64,000 bases of DNA from Mucilaginibacter phyllosphaerae (GCF_004378255.1 NZ_SNQG01000005.1:248001-312000), one strand, 5' to 3'; shown: positions 1 to 9,799, counted from the first letter of the stretch. Notes: a model not told the origin generated them from the letters alone. Numbers and translations are program-made.

Positions 1-946
1 TCATGCCCGGTATGCCCCAAACAGCCTCGCCCACTACAATAATAAAAATAGTAAATAGCGGATTGATATTTAGCCTGTCGCCTACTACAAGCGGCTCCAG
101 TATGTAGGTTTGAATAAGCTGCACCAAGCCGTAGGTTATAATTACACCTATCACAATACGGGTATCGCCACTTTGTGCCAAAGCCATTAAAATGGTAATG
201 GATGTACCGGTAATATTCCCTGCAAAAGGCACCAGCTCCAATATACCGCATAATACCGCAAAAAATAGTGCATTGTTTACACCAGCTATGCTAAAGCCAA
301 TGCCATACATTATCCATAGCATTACAATCATCAAGCCTAAACCACCTAAATAGTTTTGGGTTACGGCACCTGCTTTATCAAGCACAAGCGCCGTTTCTTT
401 ACGATCATCCGGTTTAAACAGGCGCAGTATAAATTTTTTGAAATGCCCCCTGTAAAAAATAAAAAGAAAAGTATAAACCAGCACTAAAATAGCATCAACC
501 AAAATACCCGCTAACGAGCCTAAAAGGGTGGTAATCATCCCGGCTGCTTTGCCCATGCCACTACCCTGCTGTTCTTTAATTATTTTTTGCTGCTCGCGAT
601 GTGATATGCCAAAATGCTGTTTAACATAATCTTTTGCCCCGGCTATTATACTATTTACCCGCTCTTCAATCTTTGAAAGGTCATCTGCCAGATCGCTTAT
701 CTGATACTGCAGCAGGGTTATCACTCCGCCAATTAATACAAGTAGTGCCAGCACACTTAAAACAGATGCCATACCATTACCCATTCCTTTACTTTGCAGC
801 CAATGGCAAACAGGTAAAAGCAGCATAGATAGTATCATGCCAAACGTAAGCGGAATTAAAACTGCCGAGGCAAAGTACAGAATACCAAATACCAACACAA
901 ATAACAACAAAATACGGAGCGTTTGATTAAGGTAAGTTACATTCAT
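1..946 (-). CDS. AI-2E family transporter (partial, C-terminus beyond left edge)
   Basis: Reading the minus strand from the ATG at 946 gives about 315 open residues up to the window edge, with no stop. The N-terminus is very hydrophobic (two helices in the first 60 residues). A charged soluble stretch around residues 85-140 follows, then further membrane helices. The late segment has the LELVPFAGN-like and QTYILEPLVVGDRLNINP-like motifs of the AI-2E/PerM family. Members are multi-pass inner-membrane exporters, some of them Na+/H+ antiporters; the substrate here is unknown. The family is about 350 residues, so only the last part is missing. It lies 118 bases downstream of a small hypothetical gene and may share its transcript. 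Confidence 0.88.
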   Translation of the reverse strand, partial: MNVTYLNQTLRILLLFVLVFGILYFASAVLIPLTFGMILSMLLLPVCHWLQSKGMGNGMASVLSVLALLVLIGGVITLLQYQISDLADDLSKIEERVNSIIAGAKDYVKQHFGISHREQQKIIKEQQGSGMGKAAGMITTLLGSLAGILVDAILVLVYTFLFIFYRGHFKKFILRLFKPDDRKETALVLDKAGAVTQNYLGGLGLMIVMLWIMYGIGFSIAGVNNALFFAVLCGILELVPFAGNITGTSITILMALAQSGDTRIVIGVIITYGLVQLIQTYILEPLVVGDRLNINPLFTIFIIVVGEAVWGIPGM

Positions 947-1064
947 ATACAAAAAGGCAGGATTGGCAATACAAATAAATGAGTAAAGCGCGTTAATTAT
1001 GCGATAAGCCATCAGCAGATAGCTTACCGCTATCCCTAAGCGCTTGGTATAATTTTGCAGGGTA

Positions 1065-1307
1065 TTAGCCCAGGATACGTTTTTTAATATAGTCGATGGC
1101 AGAATCCGGCAATTCGCTGCCACCGGTTTGCAAAATACAGCCATCCTGCTGAATAGTTAATTCGGCCTGGATGTTATCTTCGATATGTACATTAAGTTTA
1201 TTCTGATTTTTTTCGACCTTGCAGGGTACTTCACGACCCGAGTAATGCATCAAAAACTCATATTTGCCATCTTTTTCGGCCGGGGTGGTATCTTTATCTT
1301 CAATCAT
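1065..1307 (-). CDS. Small hypothetical protein (80 aa)
   Basis: A short acidic and lysine-rich cytoplasmic-looking protein with no signal peptide or membrane segment. The alternating polar/hydrophobic pattern around residues 15-60 suggests a small beta-rich fold, ending in a short helix (SAIDYIKKRIL). I do not recognise the family. It sits just upstream of the AI-2E-type transporter gene on the same strand, so co-transcription is likely but the roles need not be linked. The antisense frame over this stretch is also open but has no credible protein features. Confidence 0.6.
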   Translation of the reverse strand: MIEDKDTTPAEKDGKYEFLMHYSGREVPCKVEKNQNKLNVHIEDNIQAELTIQQDGCILQTGGSELPDSAIDYIKKRILG

Positions 1308-1360
1308 GGTTTAGTGATTTTTAAATATAACACCAAGCGGGCGGCAATGTTTCAGAAAGC

Positions 1361-1393
1361 AAAAAAGAGAAAACTTATGGCTTTCTCTTTTTG
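1361..1393 (-). terminator. Terminator-like hairpin downstream of the polysaccharide genes
   Basis: An AAAAAGAGAAA arm and its TTTCTCTTTTT complement lie either side of a 9-base loop. On the minus strand the hairpin runs into a T-rich tract, so it fits as the end of the minus-strand polysaccharide run. The AT-rich gap from about 1394 to 1548 shows nothing else. Confidence 0.55.
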
Positions 1394-1548
1394 TGTTTTT
1401 ACTGACCTCATTATATCATAAAGAACAATTGGGTAGGTAGGATATATAATAATTAACCAAATATAATATCTATATACTAAGTAGACAATATTTAAATAAT
1501 ATATTTTATTAACACCGGCAATAAAATTTGGCTAAATGTTAATAAACA

Positions 1549-2466
1549 CTATTTCTTGGGCAGATATTTGATTGTAAGCTGTTTAGCAAAGCGTAAACCA
1601 CGCATAATAAAATTCCCCTTACGGTTTTTTAAAAAATACTTTATAGCTTCATAAGCAGGTATATTTTCCGTTAAAATATCCGGGAAATACTTAACCTGTT
1701 GCTGTGATATCTGCACGCCATAAGTATCTTCTATATTAGAATGTACGCCGCTGCCATCATGCCCGATATTATGAATGAGGGATTGTGATGGATTTAATGT
1801 TAACCCACCTTTTAAAAAAACAGAAGCATACCAGCGTATAGCCCATGAGTTGTTTTTACGGGCCTTAAAATCCTGCATTTGTTTCCAAAAATTCATGGTG
1901 CCCTCTATCGAGAACTGGTTTATCTTCCCGGCGTCAAACTGCGCCATTAGTTTATCTATATCAGGTTCAAAACTATTCCAGGAATTTGCCCATGTGGCCC
2001 ATCCCCAACTAAACGCTGCACGAAAAAAAAACGTTTCGGGCAGGTCTTTATTCGGCAACGGAAACATGTAGGCGCTGATGTGCATCACTTCATCTGCATT
2101 CTGATACCGCAAAAGGGCATCGTTAAAATATTGGAGCGTGTACGGTGACGATATTAGATCATCCTCAAAAACGATAACACTACCGTATTGATTAACCAAT
2201 TGCGTTACGCCGCTAATAATGGAATTAGCTAACCCCATATTTTGTGTACGTGCTATAACCTTTACCGATTTAAAGCCGGTTACACGATCGGCCATCGCTC
2301 TAACCGCTTCAACACTTGGCTTGTCCGCAGCAGTTTTCGGCCCATCAGCAAAAATAAACAGATCCGACTCTGCCGATAATAAATTTTGCTGCAAATAACT
2401 TAGCGTTTGGCTCGTATGATGGGGCCGGTTATATACAAATAGTGCTATAGGTGCAGTGGCAGGCAA
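1549..2466 (-). CDS. Glycosyltransferase, family 2-like
   Basis: A 305-residue soluble glycosyltransferase. The N-terminus (IALFVYNRPHHTSQTLSYL) is the first beta-alpha unit of a GT-A fold. FADGPK near residue 39 and VFEDDL at 99-104 supply the acidic residues expected to bind the metal-nucleotide sugar. A Trp-rich acceptor region (FSWGWATWANSW) follows around residues 150-162. It is last in a minus-strand run with a flippase and two methyltransferases, which suggests it adds a sugar to a lipid-linked surface glycan. Donor and acceptor cannot be read from the sequence. The C-terminal basic stretch could help it sit on the membrane. Confidence 0.85.
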   Translation of the reverse strand: MPATAPIALFVYNRPHHTSQTLSYLQQNLLSAESDLFIFADGPKTAADKPSVEAVRAMADRVTGFKSVKVIARTQNMGLANSIISGVTQLVNQYGSVIVFEDDLISSPYTLQYFNDALLRYQNADEVMHISAYMFPLPNKDLPETFFFRAAFSWGWATWANSWNSFEPDIDKLMAQFDAGKINQFSIEGTMNFWKQMQDFKARKNNSWAIRWYASVFLKGGLTLNPSQSLIHNIGHDGSGVHSNIEDTYGVQISQQQVKYFPDILTENIPAYEAIKYFLKNRKGNFIMRGLRFAKQLTIKYLPKK

Positions 2467-2528
2467 TTACTGGTTTGTTGAGTTATAAAATTAATAATTA
2501 TTGTTGTGCTGATAAGGGGCTTTGGAGT

Positions 2529-3299
2529 TTAAAAGATATCGGCTTGCCTATTTGTTTTAGTACATAATACGGTATAAGCGTTGGCCAGGCGTTCTTTTAA
2601 TTTATTACTTAGTTCAATTAATGTATTTTTTGCTGCAAATGTGGCCAGTATCTTAAACTTGTTAACAAATGTTTCGGGCTTTTTTTGGTTGATAAAAGTG
2701 TTAAACCGGGTAACCTCCGGGCTGATGATCGAGTTAAGATCTTTCCGGATCTCGAAACCCTCGGTTTGCAGTAAATATCTTAACGATGTTGGTGTATAAA
2801 CATTAATATGCCCGTAAGCCAAAAAATGCTTAATGCGCTTATCTACATTAGTTTTATAATCAATAGGCACTTCTATCACAACGTTTTTACCTACACGCTT
2901 GATTTCGCGCAGCAACAGCCGCTCATGCTCTACATGCTCCAGCACATGCGACAGGATGATTAGATCGAAGCTGTCATCCTCAAAAGGCAATTTATACCCA
3001 TCAAATTCCTGTACAGATACCAGGTTTTTGATATTGCGGCCTTTAATATGTGCTACCCCGCTATCAGATATTTCTACCGCGTACAATTCTGGGGCAAAAT
3101 CATGGTCTGATAGTATTTTTAGGATGCTGCCATCGCCTGCACCAACCTCCAGCACTTTATTAAATTGTTTGCCTTTACAAACATCAACTATATGCTGCGC
3201 CTTATACTTAGCCCCCAGCATACGCCAGTCTTCATCATGAGTTTTATAAAACTCATCATACGCGGTTTTTACGTTGTTGCTTATAATTTTTTTTGACAT
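2529..3299 (-). CDS. Class I SAM-dependent methyltransferase
   Basis: A 256-residue methyltransferase with motif [11 protein letters not shown] at residues 49-58, an acidic residue ending beta-2 (YAVEISDSG), and the motif [21 protein letters not shown] typical of Methyltransf_11-type enzymes. Neighbours suggest it methylates a surface sugar or a glycan terminus; this is inferred from context only. Two bases separate it from the upstream methyltransferase-like gene, so the two are almost certainly co-transcribed. The lysine-rich C-terminal third has no motif that I recognise. Confidence 0.86.
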   Translation of the reverse strand: MSKKIISNNVKTAYDEFYKTHDEDWRMLGAKYKAQHIVDVCKGKQFNKVLEVGAGDGSILKILSDHDFAPELYAVEISDSGVAHIKGRNIKNLVSVQEFDGYKLPFEDDSFDLIILSHVLEHVEHERLLLREIKRVGKNVVIEVPIDYKTNVDKRIKHFLAYGHINVYTPTSLRYLLQTEGFEIRKDLNSIISPEVTRFNTFINQKKPETFVNKFKILATFAAKNTLIELSNKLKERLANAYTVLCTKTNRQADIF

Positions 3300-3301
3300 A
3301 A

Positions 3302-3955
3302 CTATATCCCCAGGCAGTTATCAGATTTATAAAAAACAGATGTAGATTTACGATAAAATAAGCCTGGTGAAATACCACTAAACAACAAATGTTTAAAGCC
3401 TTTACTTAGCAGAAATTCAACCCCTTCTTTATAAACATCCCGTTCCGAGTCATCAAGCACCATTACACCGTTTGTAGTAAGCGCTTCTATCCCCTGCTTG
3501 CAGCAATTTACACGGTCGCGGCCATCTACTATAATTATATCAAACTTTTTGCCCAGTTTAACAGGCATGCGGCAATAATCGCCATCGCGTATCAGTTCTG
3601 AATAAATTAATTCTGAATTCTTGGGTTTAGCTGGCGACTTCTCTATTTTATCGAACCACTCTTTATCATGCTCTACAGACATTACCAGGCTGGCATATTT
3701 TGCATAAAAGTAAGTGGAGTTACCCGAGCCAAATTCAAATACGGTGTGCTCTTTACTAAGCCTCGTTTTTACAAAATCTATAAAAGAATATGTAACCCAG
3801 GGGATAGGATTACCATCCTGATCTACCGGTGATTTAGTATCAAAGGCCTTGAACCAGCCGATATCATTAAGATATCCCTTTTTATTAAATGACAGCAGCG
3901 CGCGCAAATGCGACGGATTGATTAATACTTTTAGTAATGATGAAAATGTGCTCAA
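3302..3955 (-). CDS. Class I methyltransferase-like protein in the polysaccharide run
   Basis: A 217-residue protein with a Rossmann methyltransferase core: [10 protein letters not shown] at residues 72-81 is the SAM-binding loop, SVEHD at 93-97 the ribose-binding acid, and [11 protein letters not shown] is motif IV. The pattern (short N-terminal cap, VDGRDRVNC, then LDDSERDVY) is that of FkbM/TylF-like enzymes often encoded with glycan genes. Its start overlaps the end of the flippase gene by four bases (ATGA), which implies translational coupling. Substrate unknown. Confidence 0.75.
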   Translation of the reverse strand: MSTFSSLLKVLINPSHLRALLSFNKKGYLNDIGWFKAFDTKSPVDQDGNPIPWVTYSFIDFVKTRLSKEHTVFEFGSGNSTYFYAKYASLVMSVEHDKEWFDKIEKSPAKPKNSELIYSELIRDGDYCRMPVKLGKKFDIIIVDGRDRVNCCKQGIEALTTNGVMVLDDSERDVYKEGVEFLLSKGFKHLLFSGISPGLFYRKSTSVFYKSDNCLGI

Positions 3956-5304
3956 CGCTTTACGATTTTTTGAAAAAGTGAAATTAAAAATAATGATTTT
4001 AACATCATAACGCCCTGATGCCTTGTTTTAGGTATAAATAATATAAAGAAAGTAGCTACTGCGTAAGCTATTAACGTTGCATAAGCTGCACCAATTATAC
4101 CATACTTTGGTATAAAAAATAAATTCAACACTATGTTTACAATAGCGCCCACACCGGTACGAAGCATAGACAGCTTAAAATAGCCTTCTGCTATCAAATA
4201 TTGCCCGCTGGCACTCCCCAAAAAAACAAAAACACCGGCCCAAACATGTACAGCAAGCACCGGTGCAGCAGGCCAATACGGCTTTGTATATAATAAATGG
4301 TAAATTAGATTGGAACCTAAACTCATTACAACCGCAATACCCACACTTAACACGACCATCAGATCATACATATTTTGCAATCGCTTGTAGTAGCGCTCAA
4401 TATCCGTTTTACGAGCGTGCATAATTGCGGGGAAAACAGATGTTACAATAGCCACTGGAATAAAATACCAGTTTTCGCTTAAACTTGCTGCTGTAGTGTA
4501 TATCCCTAATTGGCTTGCTTTAACATACATCGGTATCATTACCTGGTCTATTTTCATGTAAATGGTTACAAGTATTGCTGAAAATGCCAGTGGCCAGGAA
4601 TGTTTAAGCAAGTAGCTTGTAAGCCTGCCATCATACCTCCATGACCGAATATGGTTACCTCCCTTTTGATATATTAGTAGGTAACCTAAAGCTAAAATAA
4701 CAGCATCAAATAAGAGCGAGTAAACAAACCAAATAAGCGGCAGTTGCAAAATAACAAATAATAGCTTTACCAATGCAGAAATAATATTCCCCGATACCTG
4801 CACGTACATAATGCTTTTTCCTTGCACTTTTGATTGAAAAAAACTATCGATGATATTGGCCGATTGTACTATAGAAGTAAAAGCTACTATCAGCACATAA
4901 CTAAAAGGTGTTTCTAAAGGTTTAGCTAATGATAGCAATACATATATCAAAAAAACAAGTGGCAGTGTACCTAATCCTGCTGTTAATCTTAACCAAAACG
5001 CAGTACCCAATAAAGTGTCTTTTTTCTCAGGATGTGTTATTAATTCGCGGGTAATAAAACCATCTAACCCTAAAGCTGCAATAGCCATAGTAAATGTAAC
5101 TATAGCCATTGGGTAGTTGAGTATCCCAAATTCAGCAGTGCTAAGGTATCGCGAAAGCAAAACACTGTTAATAACAAACTTAACTACCATGCTGCCTACC
5201 CTGGCAATTAAAAGCCACCCGGTATTTTTAAAATACTTTTCTAAGGCTTGCTGATCAAATCCGGGGATGCTGGGTATGCGCATAATTATGTGCAAATGTA
5301 TCAA
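3952..5304 (-). CDS. Oligosaccharide flippase / polysaccharide export membrane protein (Wzx-like)
   Basis: A 450-residue integral membrane protein with about 12-14 hydrophobic helices, in the MATE/MOP superfamily. The N-terminal YFKNTGWLLIARVGSMVVKF and FGILNYPMAI regions match the polysaccharide synthase/flippase family. Such proteins turn lipid-linked oligosaccharide units across the inner membrane. It is first in a coupled run with two methyltransferases and a glycosyltransferase. The alternative start at residue 8 (MRIPSIP) is equally plausible, because the first residues MIHLHII are not needed by the family. No polymerase or priming transferase gene is nearby, so the pathway is not complete here. 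Confidence 0.88.
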   Translation of the reverse strand: MIHLHIIMRIPSIPGFDQQALEKYFKNTGWLLIARVGSMVVKFVINSVLLSRYLSTAEFGILNYPMAIVTFTMAIAALGLDGFITRELITHPEKKDTLLGTAFWLRLTAGLGTLPLVFLIYVLLSLAKPLETPFSYVLIVAFTSIVQSANIIDSFFQSKVQGKSIMYVQVSGNIISALVKLLFVILQLPLIWFVYSLLFDAVILALGYLLIYQKGGNHIRSWRYDGRLTSYLLKHSWPLAFSAILVTIYMKIDQVMIPMYVKASQLGIYTTAASLSENWYFIPVAIVTSVFPAIMHARKTDIERYYKRLQNMYDLMVVLSVGIAVVMSLGSNLIYHLLYTKPYWPAAPVLAVHVWAGVFVFLGSASGQYLIAEGYFKLSMLRTGVGAIVNIVLNLFFIPKYGIIGAAYATLIAYAVATFFILFIPKTRHQGVMMLKSLFLISLFQKIVKR

Positions 5305-5311
5305 AAAAGAA

Positions 5312-5337
5312 AAAGCCCTGATAATTATCAGGGCTTT
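5312..5337. terminator. Perfect 26-bp palindrome, probable bidirectional terminator
   Basis: AAAGCCCTGATAA followed directly by its exact reverse complement, giving a G+C-containing stem with A/T flanks. It lies between the flippase start and the downstream end of the lipoprotein gene, placing it as the lipoprotein terminator on the minus strand. Confidence 0.7.
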
Positions 5338-5369
5338 ACTTTATATAATCAAATATAAGCAATTTACTA

Positions 5370-6368
5370 CTATTGGTGATGCACCAAATTAGCTTTATCT
5401 ATCCACCAGGCTTTACCATCCGGCGTTACTGATATATTTGTACCGCCGGTTACACCAATATTACTCCAATCATACACACCGTCGAATTTGAATATATCCG
5501 GGTTACCTTCACCGGTATTTTTCCCTGTTACAAACACACTGCCATTAGTGCCAATACCAATATCTGATGCTGTAACATTATTAAATGCCGACCACAAATA
5601 TGTGCCGCCAAACTGATAAACAAGCCCTGATTTATTAACTACCCACGGGATGCCTGCCGGTGTAACTGCTATACGGGTACCTGCGCAATCTAACATATCT
5701 TCCCAGGCGGTTCCGGTCCATCTCATAATGTTGTTACCACCAGTTGGCGAAACCTCGATTGTACCAATTGTAAATACGCTGCCGTTTGCACCAATAGCAA
5801 TATCAGTCGCTAAACCAGGAAGTTCATCCCAACCAGTGCCATTATATTTTAATATTTTGTGTGCTTTGTTTACCACCCATGGCATTCCTAAAGGCGATAC
5901 CGCTACCCGGACTGCACCGCAATCGGGCAACTTGGTAAGTTGGTTGTTCTTTAATTCAGATATACTGTAACCGCTGCTTGCCGAAGTGCTGTCAGTTCCA
6001 ATAATAAATATAGAACCATTGGCGCCTATGCCTATATCTTTACCCTCTATAATCATTGGCGATACAATAACCATGCACGTAGCTGAAATATTATATTTTT
6101 TGCTTTTAGCCGTCATCGTAGTTTGCCCCACCTTTAAAGCTGTAATTATTCCTTTATCTGTGATTGAGGCAACTGTACTATCAGATGATGACCATATAAT
6201 TTCGGTAGCATCATACTTACGGGCTAAGAGTAATTTTGAGCTGCCAACCTGCAATGGCAAGTCGGTATAATTAAGGGTGATCGACTCTGGTGTTTCATCC
6301 ACACTTTTAACGCACGATATCGTTAATAACAACAAACAGGGCAATAATAATTGTAAAAAAAATTTCAT
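5370..6368 (-). CDS. Lipoprotein with Ig-like domain and tectonin-type repeats
   Basis: A 332-residue secreted lipoprotein. Residues 1-19 are a type II signal peptide with the lipobox Cys at about 19 (LTISCVKS). Residues 25-105 form a bacterial Ig-like (BIG2) domain (IIWSSSDSTVASITDKG). From about 108 onward there are repeats of the form DIGIGANGSVFVIG ... AVTPAGIPWVVN, matching tectonin/beta-propeller repeats; I count about six half-units. Tectonin propellers usually bind glycans or lipids, so a surface-binding role is plausible. It lies beside the polysaccharide genes but is bracketed by its own terminators, so it is probably a separate transcript. Confidence 0.75.
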   Translation of the reverse strand: MKFFLQLLLPCLLLLTISCVKSVDETPESITLNYTDLPLQVGSSKLLLARKYDATEIIWSSSDSTVASITDKGIITALKVGQTTMTAKSKKYNISATCMVIVSPMIIEGKDIGIGANGSIFIIGTDSTSASSGYSISELKNNQLTKLPDCGAVRVAVSPLGMPWVVNKAHKILKYNGTGWDELPGLATDIAIGANGSVFTIGTIEVSPTGGNNIMRWTGTAWEDMLDCAGTRIAVTPAGIPWVVNKSGLVYQFGGTYLWSAFNNVTASDIGIGTNGSVFVTGKNTGEGNPDIFKFDGVYDWSNIGVTGGTNISVTPDGKAWWIDKANLVHHQ

Positions 6369-6410
6369 TTAGGTTGTTTTGTTTAATATAATAAATTCCA
6401 CTATAACACA

Positions 6411-6445
6411 AAGAGCCTTCAGTATCAAACCGAAGGCTCCTTTTA
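6411..6445. terminator. Terminator hairpin between typA and the lipoprotein gene
   Basis: GAGCCTTC and GAAGGCTC arms with an 11-base loop lie 15-45 bases beyond the typA stop. The T-run is stronger on the plus strand, so it may act in both directions. Confidence 0.6.
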
Positions 6446-6460
6446 TTTAGTGCTATTCAA

Positions 6461-8272
6461 TTACTGGCTCTGGAATTTTTTAGCGTTAATTCTGCGTTCG
6501 TTCTCGTTCAGGTAGATCTTGCGTAAACGGATGCTTTGCGGGGTTACCTCAATGTATTCGTCGGCCTGGATGTACTCCATAGATTCTTCTAAAGAGAATT
6601 TAATAGCTGGTGCAATACGCACGTTGGTATCGCTACCGGATGCACGCATGTTGGTTAACTGCTTGCCTTTAGTTAAGTTAATAACCAAATCGTTATCGCG
6701 AATGTGCTCGCCTAAAACCTGTCCTTCGTAAATATCAGTACCCGGGTCAACATGGAAACGGCCCCTGTCCTGTAATTTATCAATAGCAAAGGCAGTAGTT
6801 TTACCGGTATCCATAGATACCAATACACCATTTAATCTGCCAGGGATCTGGCCTTTCCAAGGCTCGTATGCTTTAAAGCGGTGGGCCATTATAGCCTCGC
6901 CACCTGTTGCAGTTAATACGTTGTTACGTAAACCGATGATACCACGTGCAGGTATATCAAACTCCAGGTGCTGTAAGTCGCCTTTAGGCTCCATTACCAA
7001 CAGGTCGCCTTTGCGTTGTGTTACCAACTCAATTACTTTACCTGCAACGTCGCCAGGTACATCTACAATCAGGGTTTCAACCGGCTCACATTTAACACCG
7101 TCAATTTCTTTAACGATAACCTGCGGCTGGCCTACCTGTAACTCATAACCTTCGCGGCGCATCGTTTCTATCAGTACAGATAAGTGAAGGATACCACGGC
7201 CGTAAACCAGGTAAGAATCAGGCGATTCGGTTTCAACAACCTTAAGTGCCAGGTTTTTCTCCATCTCTTTGTACAAACGGTCGCGCAGGTGGCGTGATGT
7301 TACAAATTTACCCTCTTTACCAAAAAATGGTGAAGTATTGATGGTGAACAACATGTTCATGGTAGGCTCGTCAATTTTGATAACCTCTAATTGCTCAGGT
7401 TTTTCAAAATCAGCAATGGTATCGCCAATATCAAAACCTTCTATACCTACAACGGCACAAATATCACCTGCGCTTACAGATGTAGCTTTAACCTTGCCTA
7501 AACCTTCAAAAGTATAAAGTTCTTTTATACGTGTTTTTTGGATAGTACCATCGCGTTTAACCAATGATACCGGCATGTTTTCTTTAATGGTACCACGTGC
7601 TACACGGCCAATAGCAATACGACCTACGAAAGATGAGTAATCTAACGAAGTGATCTGCATTTGCAGAGTACCTTCATTGATAGGTGCCGGTGGGATGTTC
7701 TCCAAGATGGCATCCATTAACGGAAAAATATCTTCCGTTGGTTTTTTATAGTCTGTGCTCATCCAGCCTTGCTTTGATGAACCATAGATCACCGGGAAAT
7801 CCAGTTGCTCTTCAGTAGCTTCAAGGTTGAAGAATAATTCAAAGATCTGTTCGTAAACTTCTTCGGGGCGGCAGTTCTCTTTATCTACCTTATTTACAAC
7901 CACAATTGGTTTTAAGCCTAAAGCCAAAGCTTTTTGGGTTACAAAGCGTGTTTGAGGCATAGCACCTTCAAAAGCGTCGCAAAGTAAAAGAACACCATCA
8001 GCCATTTTCAATACACGCTCAACCTCTCCGCCAAAATCGGCGTGACCAGGGGTATCAATAATGTTGATCTTAACATCTTTATACATTACCGAAACGTTTT
8101 TTGATACGATGGTAATACCACGCTCACGCTCCAGGTCATTGTTATCCAGTATCAATTCACCAGTTTGCTCGTTATCTCTGAAGATAGAGCAGCTGTGTAA
8201 AATTTTGTCAACCAATGTGGTTTTACCGTGGTCAACGTGTGCGATAATCGCAATATTTCTTATTTTTTGCAT
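6461..8272 (-). CDS. typA: Translational GTPase TypA/BipA
   Basis: A full-length 603-residue GTPase of the EF-G superfamily. It binds the 70S ribosome and helps large-subunit assembly and growth under stress. G1 is AHVDHGKTTL (residues 11-20), switch I contains RERGITI, G3 is DTPGHADFGGEVERV and G4 is NKVDKEN. EF-G-like domains II, III and V follow, with the TypA-specific C-terminal domain rich in basic residues (KGKQLTNMRASGSD, RRINAKKFQSQ). A TAnnTTTG promoter box lies about 25 bases upstream of the ATG and a hairpin follows the stop, so it looks monocistronic. Confidence 0.97.
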   Translation of the reverse strand: MQKIRNIAIIAHVDHGKTTLVDKILHSCSIFRDNEQTGELILDNNDLERERGITIVSKNVSVMYKDVKINIIDTPGHADFGGEVERVLKMADGVLLLCDAFEGAMPQTRFVTQKALALGLKPIVVVNKVDKENCRPEEVYEQIFELFFNLEATEEQLDFPVIYGSSKQGWMSTDYKKPTEDIFPLMDAILENIPPAPINEGTLQMQITSLDYSSFVGRIAIGRVARGTIKENMPVSLVKRDGTIQKTRIKELYTFEGLGKVKATSVSAGDICAVVGIEGFDIGDTIADFEKPEQLEVIKIDEPTMNMLFTINTSPFFGKEGKFVTSRHLRDRLYKEMEKNLALKVVETESPDSYLVYGRGILHLSVLIETMRREGYELQVGQPQVIVKEIDGVKCEPVETLIVDVPGDVAGKVIELVTQRKGDLLVMEPKGDLQHLEFDIPARGIIGLRNNVLTATGGEAIMAHRFKAYEPWKGQIPGRLNGVLVSMDTGKTTAFAIDKLQDRGRFHVDPGTDIYEGQVLGEHIRDNDLVINLTKGKQLTNMRASGSDTNVRIAPAIKFSLEESMEYIQADEYIEVTPQSIRLRKIYLNENERRINAKKFQSQ

Positions 8273-8296
8273 GAAATGCGGCCTCTAAATTTTGCG

Positions 8297-8327
8297 CAAA
8301 GATACGTTTTAGAAATGGCATTTGAAA
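8297..8327 (-). promoter_or_regulatory. Bacteroidota-type promoter of typA
   Basis: On the minus strand the sequence TATCTTTG (plus 8297-8304) matches the -7 consensus TAnnTTTG exactly. TTTC lies 19 bases further upstream, one mismatch from the -33 TTTG. Predicted start of transcription is near 8291, leaving a leader of about 20 bases. Confidence 0.6.
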
Positions 8328-8541
8328 GGGCCGGCGGCATTTTACAATTATCTGATTATTACTTAATTGTTTGGTAACATGCGACGGTTGAGGAAGATGG
8401 TGTAGAGAGCGAAGTGTGAGGAAATATGTATTCTAATCGCAAATGCCCTGCAGGCCTTATGCTAAGGCATGTATCGCTATAATTCTTAAGCTAAAAATTG
8501 AGTCTTTAATTATTCTCTGAATCATTTAATATATTCGAGCT

Positions 8542-8871
8542 ATGAAAATGATTCATCATGATATCACAGGGCACCTTGACATTATTATATCTGATAAAGA
8601 GGACGAATTTGAAGGCATTGTAGAAAAGTGGCAGGAGGTGATGATTCATGGTGACCCAAACGGACTTAGATCTTTAGCGCGCCTTTTGTTAGAACTTGCC
8701 GATACTAACCAGGAGAAAATGAAAAAATTACCAATAGGTGCAAGAGAGCACTATCATTTGTTTCCAAATATAAATACCAGCAAAAGTTCGGTGGAAATTA
8801 TTCTTGGCAGACTTGATGCGAAACGAACTGGCAGTTTCTATGATGCATATATAGAAAAGGATAAAGACTAA
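8542..8871 (+). CDS. Small orphan protein, possibly Imm32-like
   Basis: A 109-residue cytoplasmic protein with no signal or membrane helix. The order of elements (GDPNGLRSLARLLLELAD helix, then a His-containing EHYHLFP strand, then SSVEIILGRLD) reminds me of small immunity proteins of the Imm32 group; this is a memory of pattern only. Strong internal AT bias and no partner gene fit a recent arrival or an orphan. No toxin with a matching domain is visible within several kilobases. The gap 8305-8541 holds only fragments of intergenic repeats. Confidence 0.55.
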   Translation: MKMIHHDITGHLDIIISDKEDEFEGIVEKWQEVMIHGDPNGLRSLARLLLELADTNQEKMKKLPIGAREHYHLFPNINTSKSSVEIILGRLDAKRTGSFYDAYIEKDKD

Positions 8872-8972
8872 TACCCAACTGACAGTAATAAACTTTGAAT
8901 GCTTATTTACCGGTAAGTTGCTTTGATCCTATTTTACAATCGCAGTAATCTGTCAAATCTCCTTAATCCTCC

Positions 8973-9785
8973 CTACTTCCCAAAAGCCCATTGCAAAAAC
9001 TTAGGCATGGCTTTTCCCCAGGTTTCCGGGTTATGCGTGCCGTTTAGTACTTCCAGGTATTGGATATCGGCAGGGCGCTGGTAGCCTTTGGCAAGCAGTT
9101 CTTTAATAATGTCTATAGTATCGTCAATAGAATCTATAATGCCATTCTTGTTGCGGTCGGCAGTTTCATCTTTAGTGCCGGTTTGCAGCCAAAACTTTAA
9201 TTCGGGTTTGCCGATGGTATTTTTCAGCATGCTGTGCATCAGGCGGTCTTCATCGGTGTAACCCTTAATCAGGTCCTTACTTCTCCACCAAAAAGATGCC
9301 GAGAACACGCCCACTTTATCAAATAATTCCGGATTATTCCAGGCAATATCCATCGCGCTTAATCCACCCAGCGAAAAGCCGGCGAATGCGGTGACCTCAA
9401 AATGCTCGATGCCCGTATGCTCCTTTATAAATGGCAAAAGCTCTGTTTGGATAAATTTGGTGTATGTATCTGCTTTGGCACCGCGCTTTTTAAAGTCGGG
9501 CTTGCCTGCAATACCATATTCTTGTATGCGTTCTTCGCCCGCATGTATGGCTACGGTAAGCAAGGGCTTTATGCAGTTTCGGTCGTATAAGTTTTGCAGT
9601 GTATCGGCCAGCTTTAAATCTTCCAGGTCCTGGCCATCGTTCAATAAAAGCAGGTTAAGAGGCTCTGCCACAGCATTATCCCCAGGCATCAGCAGGGTAA
9701 GGGTAACTTCGCGTTCTAATACTTTCGATGCTATGGTTAGTTCCTGCTGCGCTATATTCATTTCAATATCTGTACTGTAGTACAT
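8973..9785 (-). CDS. Putative esterase (alpha/beta-hydrolase, enterochelin-esterase-like)
   Basis: A 270-residue alpha/beta hydrolase of the putative esterase family (PF00756 type). The nucleophile elbow is FAGFSLGGLSAMD around residues 134-146, with Ser in GFSLGG. The catalytic acid probably lies in the DRNKNGIIDSIDD region and the His in LNGTHNPETW near residue 250. No signal peptide is visible, so it should act in the cytoplasm. It is transcribed away from a second esterase gene that begins a ligase cluster, and the two could share a control region. Substrate unknown. Confidence 0.82.
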   Translation of the reverse strand: MYYSTDIEMNIAQQELTIASKVLEREVTLTLLMPGDNAVAEPLNLLLLNDGQDLEDLKLADTLQNLYDRNCIKPLLTVAIHAGEERIQEYGIAGKPDFKKRGAKADTYTKFIQTELLPFIKEHTGIEHFEVTAFAGFSLGGLSAMDIAWNNPELFDKVGVFSASFWWRSKDLIKGYTDEDRLMHSMLKNTIGKPELKFWLQTGTKDETADRNKNGIIDSIDDTIDIIKELLAKGYQRPADIQYLEVLNGTHNPETWGKAMPKFLQWAFGK

Positions 9786-9799
9786 TATAATTTTAATTA

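Noticed and set aside
634-828. Plus-strand open frame inside the left-edge gene
   Set aside because: It is antisense to the transporter gene, whose minus-strand reading is clearly protein-like.
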